Assembly (NCBI GenBank): GCA_037133755.1
Contig: JBAXNN010000002.1
Location: 1 to 64,000, forward strand
Reading direction: 5' to 3'
Source of the DNA: F1-60-MAGs149 sp037133755
GTDB lineage: Bacteria > Actinomycetota > Thermoleophilia > Gaiellales > F1-60-MAGs149
Length of the DNA: 64,000 nucleotides
Under the pieces are notes generated by a model. It was not told the DNA's origin and did no database searches. It saw only the letters and a program-made list of their open reading frames with translations. A program made the position numbers and the translations under genes. This document shows, piece after piece, positions 32,607 through 40,833 of this stretch (positions are counted from its first letter, which is position 1; the number at the start of each line of letters is the position of its first letter).

Positions 32607-33410
32607 GTGACTCCGGACGCCCCGATCGGCATGTTCGACTCCGGCGTGGGCGGCCTGACCGTTCTGCACGCCACGCTCGTGCGCCTGCCCAACGAGGATG
32701 TCGTCTACCTGGGCGACACCGGCCGCTTTCCGTACGGGCCGCGCTCCAAGGACGAGCTGATCACGTACGGCCGCGAGCTGACCGCGATCCTCGTGGAGCA
32801 GGGCGCGAAGCTGATCGTCGTCGCGTGTAATTCCGCGACCGCTGCGGCGCTGCCCGCGCTGCAGCGCGAGTCGCCCGTGCCCGTGCTCGGCGTGATCACG
32901 CCGGAGGCGCACGCCGCCGTGCAGGCCACGCGCGTCCGCAAGGTGGGCGTGCTCGCCACCGAGGCGACCGTCAATAGCCAGCGCTACGTCGAGGCGATTC
33001 ATGATCTCGACGCCGGCATCGAGGTAACGCAGGTCGCCTGCCCGGGCCTGGCCGAGTCGATCCAGGGCGGCGAGCCGTACTCCGAGCGCACGCTCGAGCT
33101 TGTCCAGACCGCCTGCGCACCGCTCCGCGAGGCCGGCGTCGACGTCGTCGTGCTCGGCTGCACGCACTACCCGCTGGTCCGCCACATGCTCCAGCGCGAG
33201 CTCGGCCCGGACGTGCAGACGATCGCCGCCGCCGAAGAGCTCGCCGAGGAGATCGCCGAGACGCTCATGCGCAAGGGCTGGCAGCGCGGCGACGACCATC
33301 GCGGGGCGTACCGCTTTCTCGCCACGGGCGATGTCGAGGCCTTCCGCGAGGAAGGCACGCGCTTCCTGCAGTTGCCGATTGGCGACGTCGAGCACGTCGC
33401 TGTCGGCTGA
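32607..33410 (+). CDS. murI: Glutamate racemase
   Basis: The 267-residue protein has the racemase signatures IGMFDSGVGGLTVL, YLGDTGRFPYGPRS, catalytic Cys in VVACNSATA and the second Cys in VLGCTHYPL. It makes D-glutamate for peptidoglycan. The GTG at 32607 is preferred over the GTG at 32601 because TACCCT then lies exactly 6 nt upstream. The length is normal for the family. Confidence 0.93.
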   Translation: MTPDAPIGMFDSGVGGLTVLHATLVRLPNEDVVYLGDTGRFPYGPRSKDELITYGRELTAILVEQGAKLIVVACNSATAAALPALQRESPVPVLGVITPEAHAAVQATRVRKVGVLATEATVNSQRYVEAIHDLDAGIEVTQVACPGLAESIQGGEPYSERTLELVQTACAPLREAGVDVVVLGCTHYPLVRHMLQRELGPDVQTIAAAEELAEEIAETLMRKGWQRGDDHRGAYRFLATGDVEAFREEGTRFLQLPIGDVEHVAVG

Positions 33411-33496
33411 CCTCAAGGCGCGTGTACGCTGCGGGTGCTCGATCCCGCTGCGCTCCATGATCTGCGCTCGAGCCGATGTTCCATCCAATGGGACCC

Positions 33497-33626
33497 TGAC
33501 TGTCCCGGCGCCACCCTAACCCGGTCGCGTCGAGCGGGGGACCCACCTGCATAAAGCAGGTTCGACGGGACACGGAGCGCGGCGGGTGAAAGCACCTCGC
33601 ACCCGGTTGGCGTGCCGCGGGGCAGA
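33497..33626 (+). ncRNA. Candidate c-di-AMP (ydaO/yuaA-type) riboswitch
   Basis: The 265-nt space after murI holds a GC-rich structured stretch. It contains GGGAC/GTCCC, CCCTAACCCGG, GAGCGGGGGACCCA (33532-33545), a perfect hairpin ACCTGC-ataaa-GCAGGT (33545-33561), GGGTGAAA (33584-33591) and CTCGCACCCG...GC...CC.CG (33596-33623). The order of GGGGACCCA, GGGUGAA and (U)CG.A.CCG...GC...CC.CG follows my memory of the ydaO consensus; the last part is degenerate. Genes after it on the same strand are a 43-aa membrane peptide and a secreted protein. This is a proposal from motifs only. Confidence 0.4.
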
Positions 33627-33663
33627 CGCGGGAATCTTCGGATGCCGGCTCTGTGTGCCGCGG

Positions 33664-33669
33664 TAGCGT
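33664..33669 (+). promoter_or_regulatory. Leaderless -10 (TAGCGT) of the 43-aa gene
   Basis: TAGCGT, 6 nt, then ATG 33676. Confidence 0.5.
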
Positions 33670-33675
33670 CAGGCC

Positions 33676-33807
33676 ATGGCAGCGATCGAGCGACACCGTG
33701 TTCTCCCGACCACGCGCAGCGGCACGATCGGCGCGCTCCCAACCGCTATCGCGTTAGTCATTCTCGTCGTCCTGCTCGGCATGGAGGCGACTGGGCTGAT
33801 GGCGTAG
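33676..33807 (+). CDS. Small single-pass membrane peptide (43 aa)
   Basis: The open frame encodes a basic N-terminus (MAAIERHRVLPTTRSGT) followed by one hydrophobic span (IGALPTAIALVILVVLLGM) and a short tail ending GLMA. The charge layout would place the N-terminus inside. It has an exact leaderless promoter and lies after the riboswitch candidate. A direct repeat (GCGTAGCTGGTT, twice, then GCGTAGC) begins at its stop. No family known; it could be a regulatory peptide or a chance frame. Confidence 0.5.
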   Translation: MAAIERHRVLPTTRSGTIGALPTAIALVILVVLLGMEATGLMA

Positions 33808-33892
33808 CTGGTTGCGTAGCTGGTTGCGTAGCGACGACACGCAAACCGAACATGTGGCTTGTGGCGAAAACGCGGTGCGGCTTTCCCGCTGA

Positions 33893-33898
33893 TACGGT
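33893..33898 (+). promoter_or_regulatory. Leaderless -10 (TACGGT) of the secreted protein gene
   Basis: TACGGT, 6 nt, then ATG 33905. Confidence 0.55.
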
Positions 33899-33904
33899 GA
33901 AGGC

Positions 33905-35140
33905 ATGCGAACCCTCTTGCGTCGCCGCAACCTGCTCGCCCTCGCCGTCATCGTCGCCTTCGCGCTGGTGGTTGCGCCCAGTGCCTCCGCCGGCGCGATC
34001 TCGACGGTGGTCCAAGTCGGCGAGACCGCTGGCTCGATCTCGCCGAGCACCGTCACCGGCGCAGCAGGGGATACCTTGCAGGTGCACAACGCTGGAACGC
34101 ACGCAGGGTCGTATGGCGAATACATCACCATCGAGAACGGCACCGGAACGGCCTCGCTCGGCGGGTACCCGTGTACGAACTCTGGCATCTGCATGATCGT
34201 GGACGGGTCGACCGAAACACTCACCATCCTCACCCCCGGCACGTTCTGGATCGTGCGCGAATCGTTTAATACGGGCACGACGACAATCGGGACACTCACA
34301 GTCTCTGCACCTGCACCCGCAGTTGACCCGGTCACCGCCGTGCCGGGCGCGCTCGACTGCGCCTCCAGCAACTGGAACTTCGGCGTCGTCGACTACACGC
34401 AGGGCGGGTTTGGCGATCAGATCCTCGTGACGTGGGGCATGCCGAAGGTCTGCAGCGGCGGCGTCGCATCCTTTGTGCTCCGGCAGACGACGCCCGACGG
34501 CGCCTCGACGAATGTCCCGGTGGCTTTGTGCACGCCGGACCTCGTCGTCAAGCCTGGGTCATCCGATGCCCTCTGGTCCTGCGCGCTCAAGGTCGCCGCA
34601 GTACCGGCAAACACGCTCGAGTTCCAGGTCGTCGCGACGACGACCGGTGGGCTACAGGCGTCCTCGCGCAGCGTGCAGTGGGTGCGCGATGCGGCACCAA
34701 ATGCTGACGTCGCGGGACCGGGCGCCGGTGCCTGCTCGGGGAGGATTTCACCCACTGGCTCTGGCGCGGCCCTAGGGTCAAGCCCGAACCTCATTTGCTT
34801 CATCGTGCAGCTTGTCATCCAGACCGAGTACGCCTCGAACGGCAACCAGGCGCTGACGGACAAGCAGGCGCGCGAGCTCCTCAACATCGGCGTTGCCTTC
34901 TCCGACACCCAGTCCGCCCGTTCGGGCCGTGCCGCCAAGGCCAAGTGGGTCTCGATCGGCAAGAAGACGATGAAGATCAAGAAGGCAGGCAAGCTGCGCG
35001 TCTCGCTGCCGCTGTCGAAGAAGGGCGTGGCGCTCCTGCGCAAGGGCCCGCTGAAGGTGCGCGTGACCTACACGCTGACCCGCGGCACTGCCACGCGGAC
35101 GATCGTGCAGTACGCGACGCTGCCGCGCATCGCGTCGTAG
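33905..35140 (+). CDS. Secreted beta-rich protein of unknown function
   Basis: The 411-residue protein has a Sec signal (MRTLLRRRNLLALAVIVAFA, likely cleavage after SASA). A cupredoxin-like or Ig-like N-terminal part follows (TVTGAAGDTLQVHNAGTHAG), with several cysteine pairs. The C-terminal region is Lys-rich (KAGKLRVSLPLSKKGVALL, then KVRVTYTLTRGTATRT), a tail style common in Thermoleophilia surface proteins. It is probably extracellular or envelope-bound. Ligand and role are unknown. Confidence 0.75.
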   Translation: MRTLLRRRNLLALAVIVAFALVVAPSASAGAISTVVQVGETAGSISPSTVTGAAGDTLQVHNAGTHAGSYGEYITIENGTGTASLGGYPCTNSGICMIVDGSTETLTILTPGTFWIVRESFNTGTTTIGTLTVSAPAPAVDPVTAVPGALDCASSNWNFGVVDYTQGGFGDQILVTWGMPKVCSGGVASFVLRQTTPDGASTNVPVALCTPDLVVKPGSSDALWSCALKVAAVPANTLEFQVVATTTGGLQASSRSVQWVRDAAPNADVAGPGAGACSGRISPTGSGAALGSSPNLICFIVQLVIQTEYASNGNQALTDKQARELLNIGVAFSDTQSARSGRAAKAKWVSIGKKTMKIKKAGKLRVSLPLSKKGVALLRKGPLKVRVTYTLTRGTATRTIVQYATLPRIAS

Positions 35141-35179
35141 GCGCAACCGCCGGGGCTTTCCCGGTGCGACACTTCACGT

Positions 35180-36310
35180 GTGATCTACCTCGACCACGCC
35201 GCCACGTCGCCGCCGGATCCGGCGGTGGTCACGAAGATGCTGCCGTTTCTGACGGGCCGCTTTGGCAACCCGTCGGAGCCGCATGCGCTTGGGCGGCAGG
35301 CGCGCGCCGATCTTGATGCGGCGCGGGCCGGCATCGCCGCCGCGCTCGGTGCGCAGCCCGCTGACGTGATTCTGACCGGCGGCGGCACCGAGGCCGACAA
35401 CATCGCGGTGCTGGGCCGCTGTCAGGGTGAGCCCGGTCGTATCGTGGTGAGCGCGCTGGAGCACCCGGCCGTGATGCGCGCCGCCGACAACCTGGCTGAG
35501 CGCGGCTGGAAGGTCGCGATCGCGCCCGTGCTGGCCGACGGTCAGCTCGACGTGATGGCGTTTGGCGAGCTCGTGCGGCCTGGCGATGCCGTTGCGTGCG
35601 TGATGGCTGCGAGCAACGTGACCGGCGTGATCCAGCCGCTGGCTGAGGCCGCCGCGATCTGTGCGCACAACGACGTGCCACTCCACATCGATGCCGTCCA
35701 AGCAGCGGCCGGCATGGACCTCGACGTCGGCCACCTTCCCGGCGACGTGACGCTGGCGGTCGCCGCGCACAAGCTCGGCGGGCCGCGTGGCGTTGGTGCC
35801 GTCGTAGGCCCCGGCGTGCAGACGCTCGAGCCGATCAACCACGGTGGTGGCCAGGAGCGCGGCCTGCGCTCGGGCACCGAGAACCTGGCCGGCGCCGTGG
35901 CACTCGCCGAGGCACTGCGCATCCGACAGGGCGACGACGCACCCGCCGAACGAGAACGCCGGGCGGCCCTGCGCGACGACCTCGAACAGCGACTCGCGCT
36001 GCCGGTCGCCGGCGGTGCTGCGCAGCGCCTGCCCGGCCACGCGCTGCTGCTCACGGCCTACCGCGGCGACACCGTCGTGCGTCTGCTCGACGAGCGCGAC
36101 ATCGCCGTGTCGGCTGGCTCGGCCTGCGCCAGCGGCGACCCGCAGCCCGATCCGGTGCTCGCGGCGATGGGCATCGACCAGACCTTCGCGCGTGGTGCTG
36201 TGCGCGTGACGCTCGGGCCGACCACGACCGCCGAGGAGATCGACGCGCTCGTCGTCGCCTGGGCAGAGATCGAGCAGGGCCTCGACGCGGCTCGGGAGGC
36301 CTCGGCATGA
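35180..36310 (+). CDS. iscS: Cysteine desulfurase (NifS/IscS class V aminotransferase)
   Basis: The 376-residue protein has YLDHAATSPP, H95 (SALEHPAV), D171 (HIDAVQAA), the PLP lysine K198 in AAHKLGGPRG and the active Cys C317 in VSAGSACASGD. It strips sulfur from cysteine and passes persulfide onward. The start is a GTG (35180). The stop overlaps the ATG of the IscU-MnmA fusion, so the enzyme and its client are made together. TusA-like relay proteins are not seen nearby. Confidence 0.93.
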   Translation: MIYLDHAATSPPDPAVVTKMLPFLTGRFGNPSEPHALGRQARADLDAARAGIAAALGAQPADVILTGGGTEADNIAVLGRCQGEPGRIVVSALEHPAVMRAADNLAERGWKVAIAPVLADGQLDVMAFGELVRPGDAVACVMAASNVTGVIQPLAEAAAICAHNDVPLHIDAVQAAAGMDLDVGHLPGDVTLAVAAHKLGGPRGVGAVVGPGVQTLEPINHGGGQERGLRSGTENLAGAVALAEALRIRQGDDAPAERERRAALRDDLEQRLALPVAGGAAQRLPGHALLLTAYRGDTVVRLLDERDIAVSAGSACASGDPQPDPVLAAMGIDQTFARGAVRVTLGPTTTAEEIDALVVAWAEIEQGLDAAREASA

Positions 36311-37701
36311 TCGACCTCTCGCGCGCCGGCTCGATCGACCAGCCCGATGGCGCAGGGAGCGCCGGTGGTGGACGCTGCGACGACCGCGTGCGCTTCACCC
36401 TGCGCCTCGCCGGCGAACGCCTTGCCGAAGTGCGCTTTGGTGCCGACGCCTGCGCCTCGACGACCGCGGCCGCCGCGTGGCTGGCCGAGGCGGCAGAGGG
36501 AAGCGGGCTGCTCGACGCCGCACGGCTTGGGCTCACCGACGTGCTGGCCGGCACGACGATCGACTCGCCCGAGTGCGCGCTCACCGCCGTCGACGCGCTG
36601 CACGCAGCGCTGGGTGATGCCGTCGTGCGCGGTGCGTCGATCGCCGCCGACCCGCACCGTGTGGGCATCGCCATGAGCGGTGGGGTCGATTCCGCGATGG
36701 TGTTGACGAGCGCGGTGGAGGAGGGGCACGAGGCGGTTGGGCTGACGCTGCGCCTCTGGATCGACCCGGATGCCCCAAATCCCGAACGCGCCTGCTGCGC
36801 GCCGAGTGCCGTGCGCGCCGCGCGCGATCTGTGCCACGCCAAGGGCATGCCGCACTTCATGCTCGACCTGCGCGAGGACTTCCGCGCCGCGGTGGTCGAG
36901 CCGTTCGTGGCGGGCTACGCCGCGGGCGAGACGCCCAACCCGTGCGCCACGTGCAACGGCGCCTTCCGCTTCGACGCCATCGACGCCATCGCTACGGCCC
37001 TCGGCTGCAGCGAATGGCGCACCGGCCACTACGCGCGACTCGTCGAGCGAGACGGTGCGCTGCTGGTGGCGCGGGGTGCCGACCCGGATAAGGACCAGTC
37101 GGCCATGCTCGCGCTGGTCGACCCGGCGATTCTCGCCCGCGTGCGGCTGCCGCTGGGCGAGCGCATCAAGCGCGACGTGGTCGCCGAGGCCGGCGCGAAG
37201 GGGCTCGCCGCGGCGAAGGCGCCGGAGAGCCAGGAGGTGTGCTTCCTCGGCGGTGGTGAGTTGGCGCCATTCCTCGAACGGCAGGGCGTCGAGTTGGTTC
37301 CCGGCCCGATCGTCGACGAACAGGGCGTGGAGCTCGGTACGCACCACGGTGCCGTGGCCTTCACGCCAGGTCAGCGCCGCGGCCTCGGCGTGTCGCGCGG
37401 CACCGACGCGCTGTACGTGCTCAAGGTCGATGCACTGTCCAACACCGTCGTGGTCGCCACGCTCGAACGCCTCGGCCGCCGCGAGGTTGAACTGCGCGAC
37501 GTGCGCCTGCGCGTGCCCTGTGACCGCGTCGGCGCAAGCTTCCGGGTGCGCGCCGAGCCGATCCCCGCCGCGCTCGCTGCGCACGCCGACGGCACGGCGA
37601 CGCTGGTGCTCGACCGCGATGCCTTCCAGGTCGCCCCCGGCCAGGTCGCCGCGCTCTACGACGGCGACTGCATCGTGGCCGCCGGCGTCGTCGCCGGCTG
37701 A
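36307..37701 (+). CDS. mnmA: IscU-like scaffold fused to tRNA 2-thiouridylase MnmA
   Basis: The 464-residue protein has two parts. Residues 20 to about 108 match the IscU/NifU-N fold, with the three scaffold cysteines conserved in place: C24 (GRCDD), C49 (ADACAST) and C90 (DSPECALTAVDAL). Residues 115-464 are MnmA: the PP-loop SGGVDS (124-129), catalytic Cys in NPCATCN (C213), partner Cys in SQEVCFLGG (C312), and the C-terminal beta barrel. MnmA thiolates U34 of tRNAs for Lys, Glu and Gln. Sulfur is probably handed directly from the desulfurase through the scaffold; that is inference. Confidence 0.88.
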   Translation: MIDLSRAGSIDQPDGAGSAGGGRCDDRVRFTLRLAGERLAEVRFGADACASTTAAAAWLAEAAEGSGLLDAARLGLTDVLAGTTIDSPECALTAVDALHAALGDAVVRGASIAADPHRVGIAMSGGVDSAMVLTSAVEEGHEAVGLTLRLWIDPDAPNPERACCAPSAVRAARDLCHAKGMPHFMLDLREDFRAAVVEPFVAGYAAGETPNPCATCNGAFRFDAIDAIATALGCSEWRTGHYARLVERDGALLVARGADPDKDQSAMLALVDPAILARVRLPLGERIKRDVVAEAGAKGLAAAKAPESQEVCFLGGGELAPFLERQGVELVPGPIVDEQGVELGTHHGAVAFTPGQRRGLGVSRGTDALYVLKVDALSNTVVVATLERLGRREVELRDVRLRVPCDRVGASFRVRAEPIPAALAAHADGTATLVLDRDAFQVAPGQVAALYDGDCIVAAGVVAG

Positions 37702-37738
37702 CGGCTCGGCGTTCGCAATCGCGTACCCTGCCGGGGCA

Positions 37739-40378
37739 ATGCTGGCTCACGAAATCCGCGCCGCCTATCGGAACCACTTCGAGCAGAACGGGCATCTCGT
37801 CATGCCCTCGGCGAGCCTCGTGCCCGCATCGCTCGATCCGTCGGTGCTGCTCACGACCGCAGGCATGCAGCCGTTCAAGCCGTTCTTCCTCGGTCTCGAC
37901 ACGCCGCCGGCCACGCGCCTGACGAGCGTGCAGAAGTGCTTCCGCACGACGGACATCGACGAGGTCGGCAAGACCGCGCGTCATCTCACCTTCTTCGAGA
38001 TGATGGGCAACTTCTCGTTCGGCGACTACTTCAAGGCCGGCGCCATCGAGTTTGCGTGGACGCTCGTCAGCGGCGCGTGGCAGATGGACACCGACAAGGT
38101 GTGGATCACGGTCTTTGCCGGCGACGACCAGGTGCCCGGTGACGACGAGGCGCGCGAGCTCTGGCTCGCCCAGGGCGTGCCCGCCGAGCGCATCGTCGGC
38201 CTCGGCCGCAAGGACAACTTCTGGCAGGCCGGCCCGACCGGACCCTGCGGCCCGTGCAGCGAGCTCTACTACGACCGCGGCGTCGAGCACGGCTGCGGAC
38301 GTCTCGCTGGCCCTGACGGCTGCAAGCCGGGCTGCGACTGCGACCGCTTCCTCGAGTTCTGGAACCTCGTGTTCATGCAGTACGACCAGGCCGAGGATGG
38401 CTCGCTCTCGCCGCTGCCCAAGACGGGCGTCGACACGGGCGCGGGCGTCGAGCGCGTCGCCGCGCTGCAGCAGGGCGTGCACTCGGTCTACGAGACCGAC
38501 GGCTTCAAGGCGATCATCGCCGCGATCGAGGAGTGGACCGGCACGTCGTACGAGTCTGGCGGCATCCACACCAAGGCGCTGCGCGTGCTCGCCGACCACG
38601 GCCGCGCGATGACGTTCCTCGCCGCCGACGGCGTATTGCCCGCCAACGAGTCGCGTGGCTACATCCTGCGCCGCGTCATCCGCCGCGCCGTCTCGCACGG
38701 CCATCGCCTCGGCATCAAGGGCACGTTCCTCGAGCGCCTCGCCGATCTCGTGATCACGCAGCTCGGCGACGTCTACCCCGAGCTGGTGCAGAACCGCGAC
38801 GACGTGATCCGCATTCTCAGCGGCGAGGAGGAGCGCTTTCTTCGCACCCTCGAGACCGGCACGACCCAGTTGGAGGAGCGAATTGCGCGCGTCCGCGCCG
38901 AGGGCGGCACCGCGCTGCCCGCCGCCGACGCCTTCCTCCTGCACGACACCTATGGCTTCCCGTTCGAGCTCACGCAAGAGCTCGTCGCCGAGCAGGATCT
39001 CTCGGTCGACGAGGCCGGCTTCGCCGAGCTGATGGAGGCACAGCGCCAGCGCGCTCGCAGCGCCGCCGGCAAGGGTAGCGGTGTCGACATGGACAAGGTC
39101 GCCGCGTTCGCGCGCGAGGCCGGGTTCGTAACGGAGTTCGTCGGCTACGACCAGAACGACATCCGCACGCGCATCGGTGCCCTCACCGACGTCGGCGATG
39201 GCCGCATTACCGTGAAGCTGCGCGAGTCGCCGTTTTATCCCGAGGGTGGCGGCCAGGTCTCCGACGCCGGCCACATCGAGTCCGACACGGGCCGCGCCGC
39301 GATCGTCGACGTGATCCGCTTCGATAAGGACCAGACGCTGATCGTCGTCATGGAGCACGGCGAGTTGATGGAAAACCAGGAGGTGCGCGCGATCGTCGAT
39401 ACGACGACTCGCCGCCCGACGCAGGCCAACCACACCGGTACGCACGTGCTGCATCGCGCGCTGCAGGAGGTGCTCGGCGACCACGTTCGTCAGAAGGGCT
39501 CGTCCGTGCGTCCCGACAAGCTGCGCTTCGACTTCTCGCACGAGACCCCGCTGACGCCGGAGGAGCTGGCGCGCGTTGAGGACATCGTCAACCGCGTCGT
39601 CATCGAGGGGCACCGCGTCTTCACGTTCGAGACCTCGCAGGACGAGGCGCGCGAGCTCGGCGCGATGATGCTGTTTGGCGAGAAGTACGGCGACGTCGTC
39701 CGCGTGGTCGAGATCGAAGGCTTCTCCCGCGAGCTCTGCGGTGGCACGCACGTGGCCACGACGGCCGAGATCGGCCCGATGCGCATCGTGTCGGAGTCGA
39801 GCGTCGGTCAGGGCGTGCGTCGCATCGAAGCCGTCACCAGCGGTGTCGCGATCGACCTGCTGCGCCAGCGCGAGCGCGCGGCTGACGAGGCGTCGAAGGC
39901 GCTCAAGGTCGGGCCCGAGCGCCTGCCCGAGGCCGTCCGCGATCTGCAGGCCAAGGTGCGCGAGCTCGAGAAGCAGCTGAAGGCCGGCGGTGGGTCCGCG
40001 GGTGGTGCAGCCGTCGACGAGCTGGCTGCGCAGGCGCAGGAGCGCGGTGGCGTGAAGCTCGTGGCTGCCGGGGTGGGCGAGATCGCCCCCGACGCGCTGC
40101 TCGAGCTGGCCGATCATCTGCGTGGCGCGCTCGGCTCGAGCGTCGTGCTGCTGATCGGCGAGAACGCGGGCAAGGTCGCGCTGATCTGCGCGGCGACGCC
40201 GGAGGCCGTGGCCGCCGGTGCCGACGCGGGTGCCGTGATGAAGGTCGCAGCGCCGCTCGTGGGTGGTGGCGGTGGTGGCAAGCCGAATCTGGCCCGTGCC
40301 GGTGGCAAAGACGCCAGCGGCATCCCCGCTGCGCTCGAGGCAGGCCTCGCGGCTCTCGCCGACCAGCTGCCGGCCTGA
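37739..40378 (+). CDS. alaS: Alanine--tRNA ligase
   Basis: The 879-residue protein has the class II core (TTAGMQPFKPFFLG; RHLTFFEMMGNFSFGDYFK; GAGVERVAALQQG), the editing domain with the zinc motif HTGTHVLH and CGGTHV, and a C-terminal DHHA1-like part with a Gly-rich GGGGGGKP. A Cys-rich insert (HGCGRLAGPDGCKPGCDCDRF) sits in the catalytic domain. MLAHEIRAAYRNHFEQNGH is the natural start; TACCCT lies 9 nt upstream. Longer readings that begin inside mnmA are not real. Confidence 0.96.
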   Translation: MLAHEIRAAYRNHFEQNGHLVMPSASLVPASLDPSVLLTTAGMQPFKPFFLGLDTPPATRLTSVQKCFRTTDIDEVGKTARHLTFFEMMGNFSFGDYFKAGAIEFAWTLVSGAWQMDTDKVWITVFAGDDQVPGDDEARELWLAQGVPAERIVGLGRKDNFWQAGPTGPCGPCSELYYDRGVEHGCGRLAGPDGCKPGCDCDRFLEFWNLVFMQYDQAEDGSLSPLPKTGVDTGAGVERVAALQQGVHSVYETDGFKAIIAAIEEWTGTSYESGGIHTKALRVLADHGRAMTFLAADGVLPANESRGYILRRVIRRAVSHGHRLGIKGTFLERLADLVITQLGDVYPELVQNRDDVIRILSGEEERFLRTLETGTTQLEERIARVRAEGGTALPAADAFLLHDTYGFPFELTQELVAEQDLSVDEAGFAELMEAQRQRARSAAGKGSGVDMDKVAAFAREAGFVTEFVGYDQNDIRTRIGALTDVGDGRITVKLRESPFYPEGGGQVSDAGHIESDTGRAAIVDVIRFDKDQTLIVVMEHGELMENQEVRAIVDTTTRRPTQANHTGTHVLHRALQEVLGDHVRQKGSSVRPDKLRFDFSHETPLTPEELARVEDIVNRVVIEGHRVFTFETSQDEARELGAMMLFGEKYGDVVRVVEIEGFSRELCGGTHVATTAEIGPMRIVSESSVGQGVRRIEAVTSGVAIDLLRQRERAADEASKALKVGPERLPEAVRDLQAKVRELEKQLKAGGGSAGGAAVDELAAQAQERGGVKLVAAGVGEIAPDALLELADHLRGALGSSVVLLIGENAGKVALICAATPEAVAAGADAGAVMKVAAPLVGGGGGGKPNLARAGGKDASGIPAALEAGLAALADQLPA

Positions 40379-40443
40379 TTCCGTCACGAATTCGCGCGTT
40401 TTCGCGCGTCGTGCGGCGCGCGTCAGCGGCTAGGGTGCGGCCT

Positions 40444-40833
40444 ATGAAGGTCGTGGCACTCGACTACGGATCGGCCCGCACCGGTGTGGCCGTGTGTGAT
40501 CCCTCGGGCACCCTTGCGCGCCCGCTCGAGACGATCGAGCGCATCGGCGCCAAGGAGGGCACCGCGCGACTGCTCGAGGTGATCGCCGAGCACGAAGCCG
40601 AGCTGCTGCTCGTCGGTCTGCCGCTGATGCCCGACGGCACGCGTGGCGAGCAGGCCAACGCCACGATGGCGTTCGTCGGGCGCCTGCGCCCGCAGACGGC
40701 TGTGCCCATCGAGTTCGAGGACGAGCGCTTCACCAGCGCCGTCGCGCAGACCAAGGGTGGGGAGGCCGGGCTCGACGCCCGCGCCGCGGCCGAGTTGCTG
40801 CAGGGCTGGCTGGATCGGCAGGGCGCCGCATGA
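40444..40833 (+). CDS. ruvX: RuvX/YqgF-type Holliday junction resolvase-like nuclease
   Basis: The 129-residue protein has the RNase H-like fold marks ALDYGSARTGVAV (catalytic Asp), LLLVGLPLMPDGT and the acidic ending FEDERFTSAVAQ. The family acts in pre-16S rRNA 5'-end processing and has resolvase-like structure. It starts at ATG 40444, with TAGGGT 7 nt before. It overlaps mltG by 4 nt. The alaS-ruvX-mltG-aroE order is common in Gram-positive bacteria. Confidence 0.92.
   Translation: MKVVALDYGSARTGVAVCDPSGTLARPLETIERIGAKEGTARLLEVIAEHEAELLLVGLPLMPDGTRGEQANATMAFVGRLRPQTAVPIEFEDERFTSAVAQTKGGEAGLDARAAAELLQGWLDRQGAA

Noticed and set aside
36770..37738. An alanyl-tRNA synthetase reading that starts some 320 codons upstream, inside mnmA
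   Set aside because: The extension is Arg/Ala/Ser-rich out-of-frame translation of mnmA; the family N-terminus begins exactly at 37739.
37421..40387. Very long open frame antisense to alaS
   Set aside because: High GC empties the opposite strand of stops; the protein is low-complexity, with no motif, and the sense gene is certain.
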